Below are positions 62,718 to 64,000 of a stretch of 64,000 bases of DNA, one piece after another. The translations under genes and the position numbers were made by a program. How positions within the stretch are numbered: position 1 is the first letter of the stretch; each line of letters begins with the position of its first letter. Under the pieces are notes generated by a model, which ran no database searches, had not been told where the DNA came from, and was given only the letters and a program-made list of their open reading frames with translations. Origin of the DNA: Moheibacter sediminis (lineage in GTDB: Bacteria; Bacteroidota; Bacteroidia; Flavobacteriales; Weeksellaceae); contig NZ_FWXS01000005.1 in the NCBI RefSeq assembly GCF_900176425.1, positions 186,001-250,000 of the forward strand. The letters run 5' to 3'.

Positions 62718-63779
62718 TTAATTTTTCAAACTCTGCATATCAATCACAAAACGATATTTTACATCGCTTTTGAGCATACGTTCGTAAGCTGCATTGATGT
62801 CTTGCATATTTATCATTTCGATATCCGAAACGATGTTATTTTTTCCACAGAAATCAAGCATCTCCTGAGTTTCAGCAATACCGCCTATTACAGAACCCGC
62901 CACAGATTTACGTCCCAAAATCATAGGAACGGTATGCAGCATCGGCTCCAACGGTCCTAAATATCCCACCAAAACCAAAGTTCCATTGATATTCAAAGTT
63001 GAAACATAAGGATTTACATCATGCACATACGGAACGGTATCAATAATCAAGTCAAATTTCCCTTGTACTGATTTCATCTGTGCTGAATCGGTGGATATTA
63101 TAATTTCATCTGTACCCAAAGCTTTTGCATCTTCCATTTTGCCGGGAGTACGTGAGAAAAGTGTAACGGAAGCGCCCAAACCTTTTGCTAATTTAATCGC
63201 CATGTGTCCTAATCCTCCTAATCCCACAACTGCAACTTTACTTCCTTCTTTTACGTTCCAGTAACGAAGCGGAGACCATGTTGTAATTCCTGCACAAAGC
63301 AATGGCGCAGCTGCTGCTGCATCTAAATTTTCAGGAATTCTAAGCACAAACTCATCTCTTACCACAACTTTTTCCGAATAGCCGCCAAATGTGTGTCCAC
63401 CCAAATGTGTGTCAGCACCATTGTAAGTTCCGGTGAAACCGTTGAGGCAATATTGTTCCAAATCCTGTGCGCAGCTGCTACAAGTTTTGCAAGAATCAAC
63501 GATACAACCCACACCGACCAGGTCGCCTGATTTGAATTTATTTACCTGACTTCCTACTGATGTTACGCGTCCCACGATTTCGTGTCCGGGAACGGATGGG
63601 TATTTGGTCCCGCCCCAGTCGTTTCTTGCGGTGTGAAGGTCAGAATGACAAACGCCACAATAAAGGATTTCAATCTCTACATCGTTGGGTGTAATGGTTC
63701 TTCGGTCAATTTGAATTTGTTCTAAATCTGCATCAGGAGCAGAAGTTCCAAATGCTTTTACTGGTATGATGCTGTTCAT
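62718..63779 (-). CDS. Zinc-dependent NAD(P)+ alcohol dehydrogenase
   Basis: 353 aa medium-chain dehydrogenase of the cinnamyl-alcohol/YahK type. Catalytic zinc site CGVCHSDLHTARNDWGGTKY and GHEIVGRV; structural zinc cysteines in DSCKTCSSCAQDLEQYC. Nucleotide fold VVGLGGLGHMAIKLAKGLGA, with an SRTP after the second strand that favours NADP(H). Likely reduces aldehydes, in detoxification or fermentation. The gene is monocistronic, with a terminator. No induction site is recognised. Confidence 0.94.
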   Translation of the reverse strand: MNSIIPVKAFGTSAPDADLEQIQIDRRTITPNDVEIEILYCGVCHSDLHTARNDWGGTKYPSVPGHEIVGRVTSVGSQVNKFKSGDLVGVGCIVDSCKTCSSCAQDLEQYCLNGFTGTYNGADTHLGGHTFGGYSEKVVVRDEFVLRIPENLDAAAAAPLLCAGITTWSPLRYWNVKEGSKVAVVGLGGLGHMAIKLAKGLGASVTLFSRTPGKMEDAKALGTDEIIISTDSAQMKSVQGKFDLIIDTVPYVHDVNPYVSTLNINGTLVLVGYLGPLEPMLHTVPMILGRKSVAGSVIGGIAETQEMLDFCGKNNIVSDIEMINMQDINAAYERMLKSDVKYRFVIDMQSLKN

Positions 63780-63854
63780 TTTTTGATAATTTTGTTTAAA
63801 GGTAAGGAAAATTGCAAATCCCTTTTGCTAAGTTTAAGTTAGGATTTATGAGCA

Positions 63855-63998
63855 TTAATTCTTGTTGATTTGCAGACTCTGTCTGCCTAATAATTGCCAG
63901 CGATTTTCTTCCCAAATCCAAACTTCCATCAGCCTCAAATCTATACTGAAATCATAAATATCATAAATTCCTGAAACCTTGATGAAACGATAAACGAT
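63855..63998 (-). CDS. NTF2-like/DUF4440-type protein, C-terminal end (start outside window)
   Basis: A minus-strand frame runs from the right edge to the TAA at 63857-63855 (48 codons visible). It contains VYRFIKVSGIYDIYDFSIDL and RLMEVWIWEENRWQLLGRQS. The run of strands ending in W...WQLLG.Q is typical of the last strands of DUF4440/SnoaL-type domains. Most of the gene lies outside, so the exact family is uncertain. Confidence 0.6.
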   Translation of the reverse strand: MVYRFIKVSGIYDIYDFSIDLRLMEVWIWEENRWQLLGRQSLQINKN

Positions 63999-64000
63999 GT

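Noticed and set aside
1-64000. CRISPR arrays, insertion sequences, tRNA or rRNA genes
   Set aside because: No regularly spaced repeats, transposase reading frames, cloverleaf sequences or rRNA-like stretches were found by eye; a tRNA scan would be needed to exclude a missed tRNA.

Overview
This window is a stretch of chromosome from an AT-rich member of the Bacteroidota, almost certainly class Flavobacteriia. The evidence is internal. Methionine synthase is split into two genes. Family-restricted genes are present (DUF3098, DUF1599, a BT_3928-type DoxX protein, a DUF6952-like protein). One secreted protease carries a type IX secretion sorting domain. Start codons are preceded by the TTG-N19/20-TAnnTTTG promoter rather than the proteobacterial one, and purine-rich Shine-Dalgarno sites are weak or absent. 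I see no rRNA, tRNA, CRISPR array, insertion sequence or prophage. The content is mostly ordinary core genome with a few accessory loci.

Layout. 1-5.9 kb: the end of a LytTR response regulator, then a tripartite RND efflux operon (adaptor, inner-membrane pump, TolC-like channel). 6.0-11.7 kb: a META-domain lipoprotein, then a cyanophycin module (synthetase on the minus strand, cyanophycinase plus isoaspartyl peptidase on the plus strand) and a small lipoprotein. 11.9-15.3 kb: peroxiredoxin, thioredoxin and a DUF6952-like gene, then dnaK behind a sigma-54-like promoter. 15.4-22.7 kb, all minus strand: two lipoproteins, a sigma-54 activator without a DNA-binding domain, DUF486, tesB, a nitronate monooxygenase-like enzyme, a dicarboxylate/glutamate symporter and a BtuF-like protein. 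22.8-31.4 kb: lpxK, a purine nucleoside phosphorylase, two small conserved genes, rplS, an HTTM membrane protein, an MBL hydrolase, a CAP-domain protein, mgtE and rsmA.

31.5-35.0 kb: a DUF2383 stress-type protein, then the operon ftsX-DUF3098-uppP-truB. 35.0-38.9 kb: an accessory patch with three DinB-family genes, a WYL regulator, DUF6157 and a UDG-like protein; two of the DinB promoters share an almost identical 16-bp operator. 38.9-43.4 kb: an M48 protease, a small membrane protein, rpsF-rpsR-rplI and the T9SS-exported protease. 43.4-50.4 kb, minus strand: clpS-prmA-tpiA, a serine hydrolase, a DppB-type permease, the BT_3928-type protein, a lipoprotein and DUF1599. 50.5-56.3 kb: folP, a SAM-I-type riboswitch and the operon metH(N)-metH(C)-metF. 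56.5-64 kb: an unrecognised secreted protein, an MFS transporter, a GH92 mannosidase, a VOC protein, a lipocalin-like protein, a zinc alcohol dehydrogenase and the end of an NTF2-like gene.

Three regulatory themes cut across the genes. First, two stress-type genes (dnaK, DUF2383) share a GG-N10-GA element resembling a sigma-54 promoter. Second, the DinB/WYL locus looks like a small regulon with its own operator. Third, a degenerate repeat (GTCATT...GAATCT) lies just after stop codons at five places, three of them between convergent genes. I did not find a clearly new multi-gene system; the DinB/WYL operator pair and the stress-promoter motif are the most testable leads.
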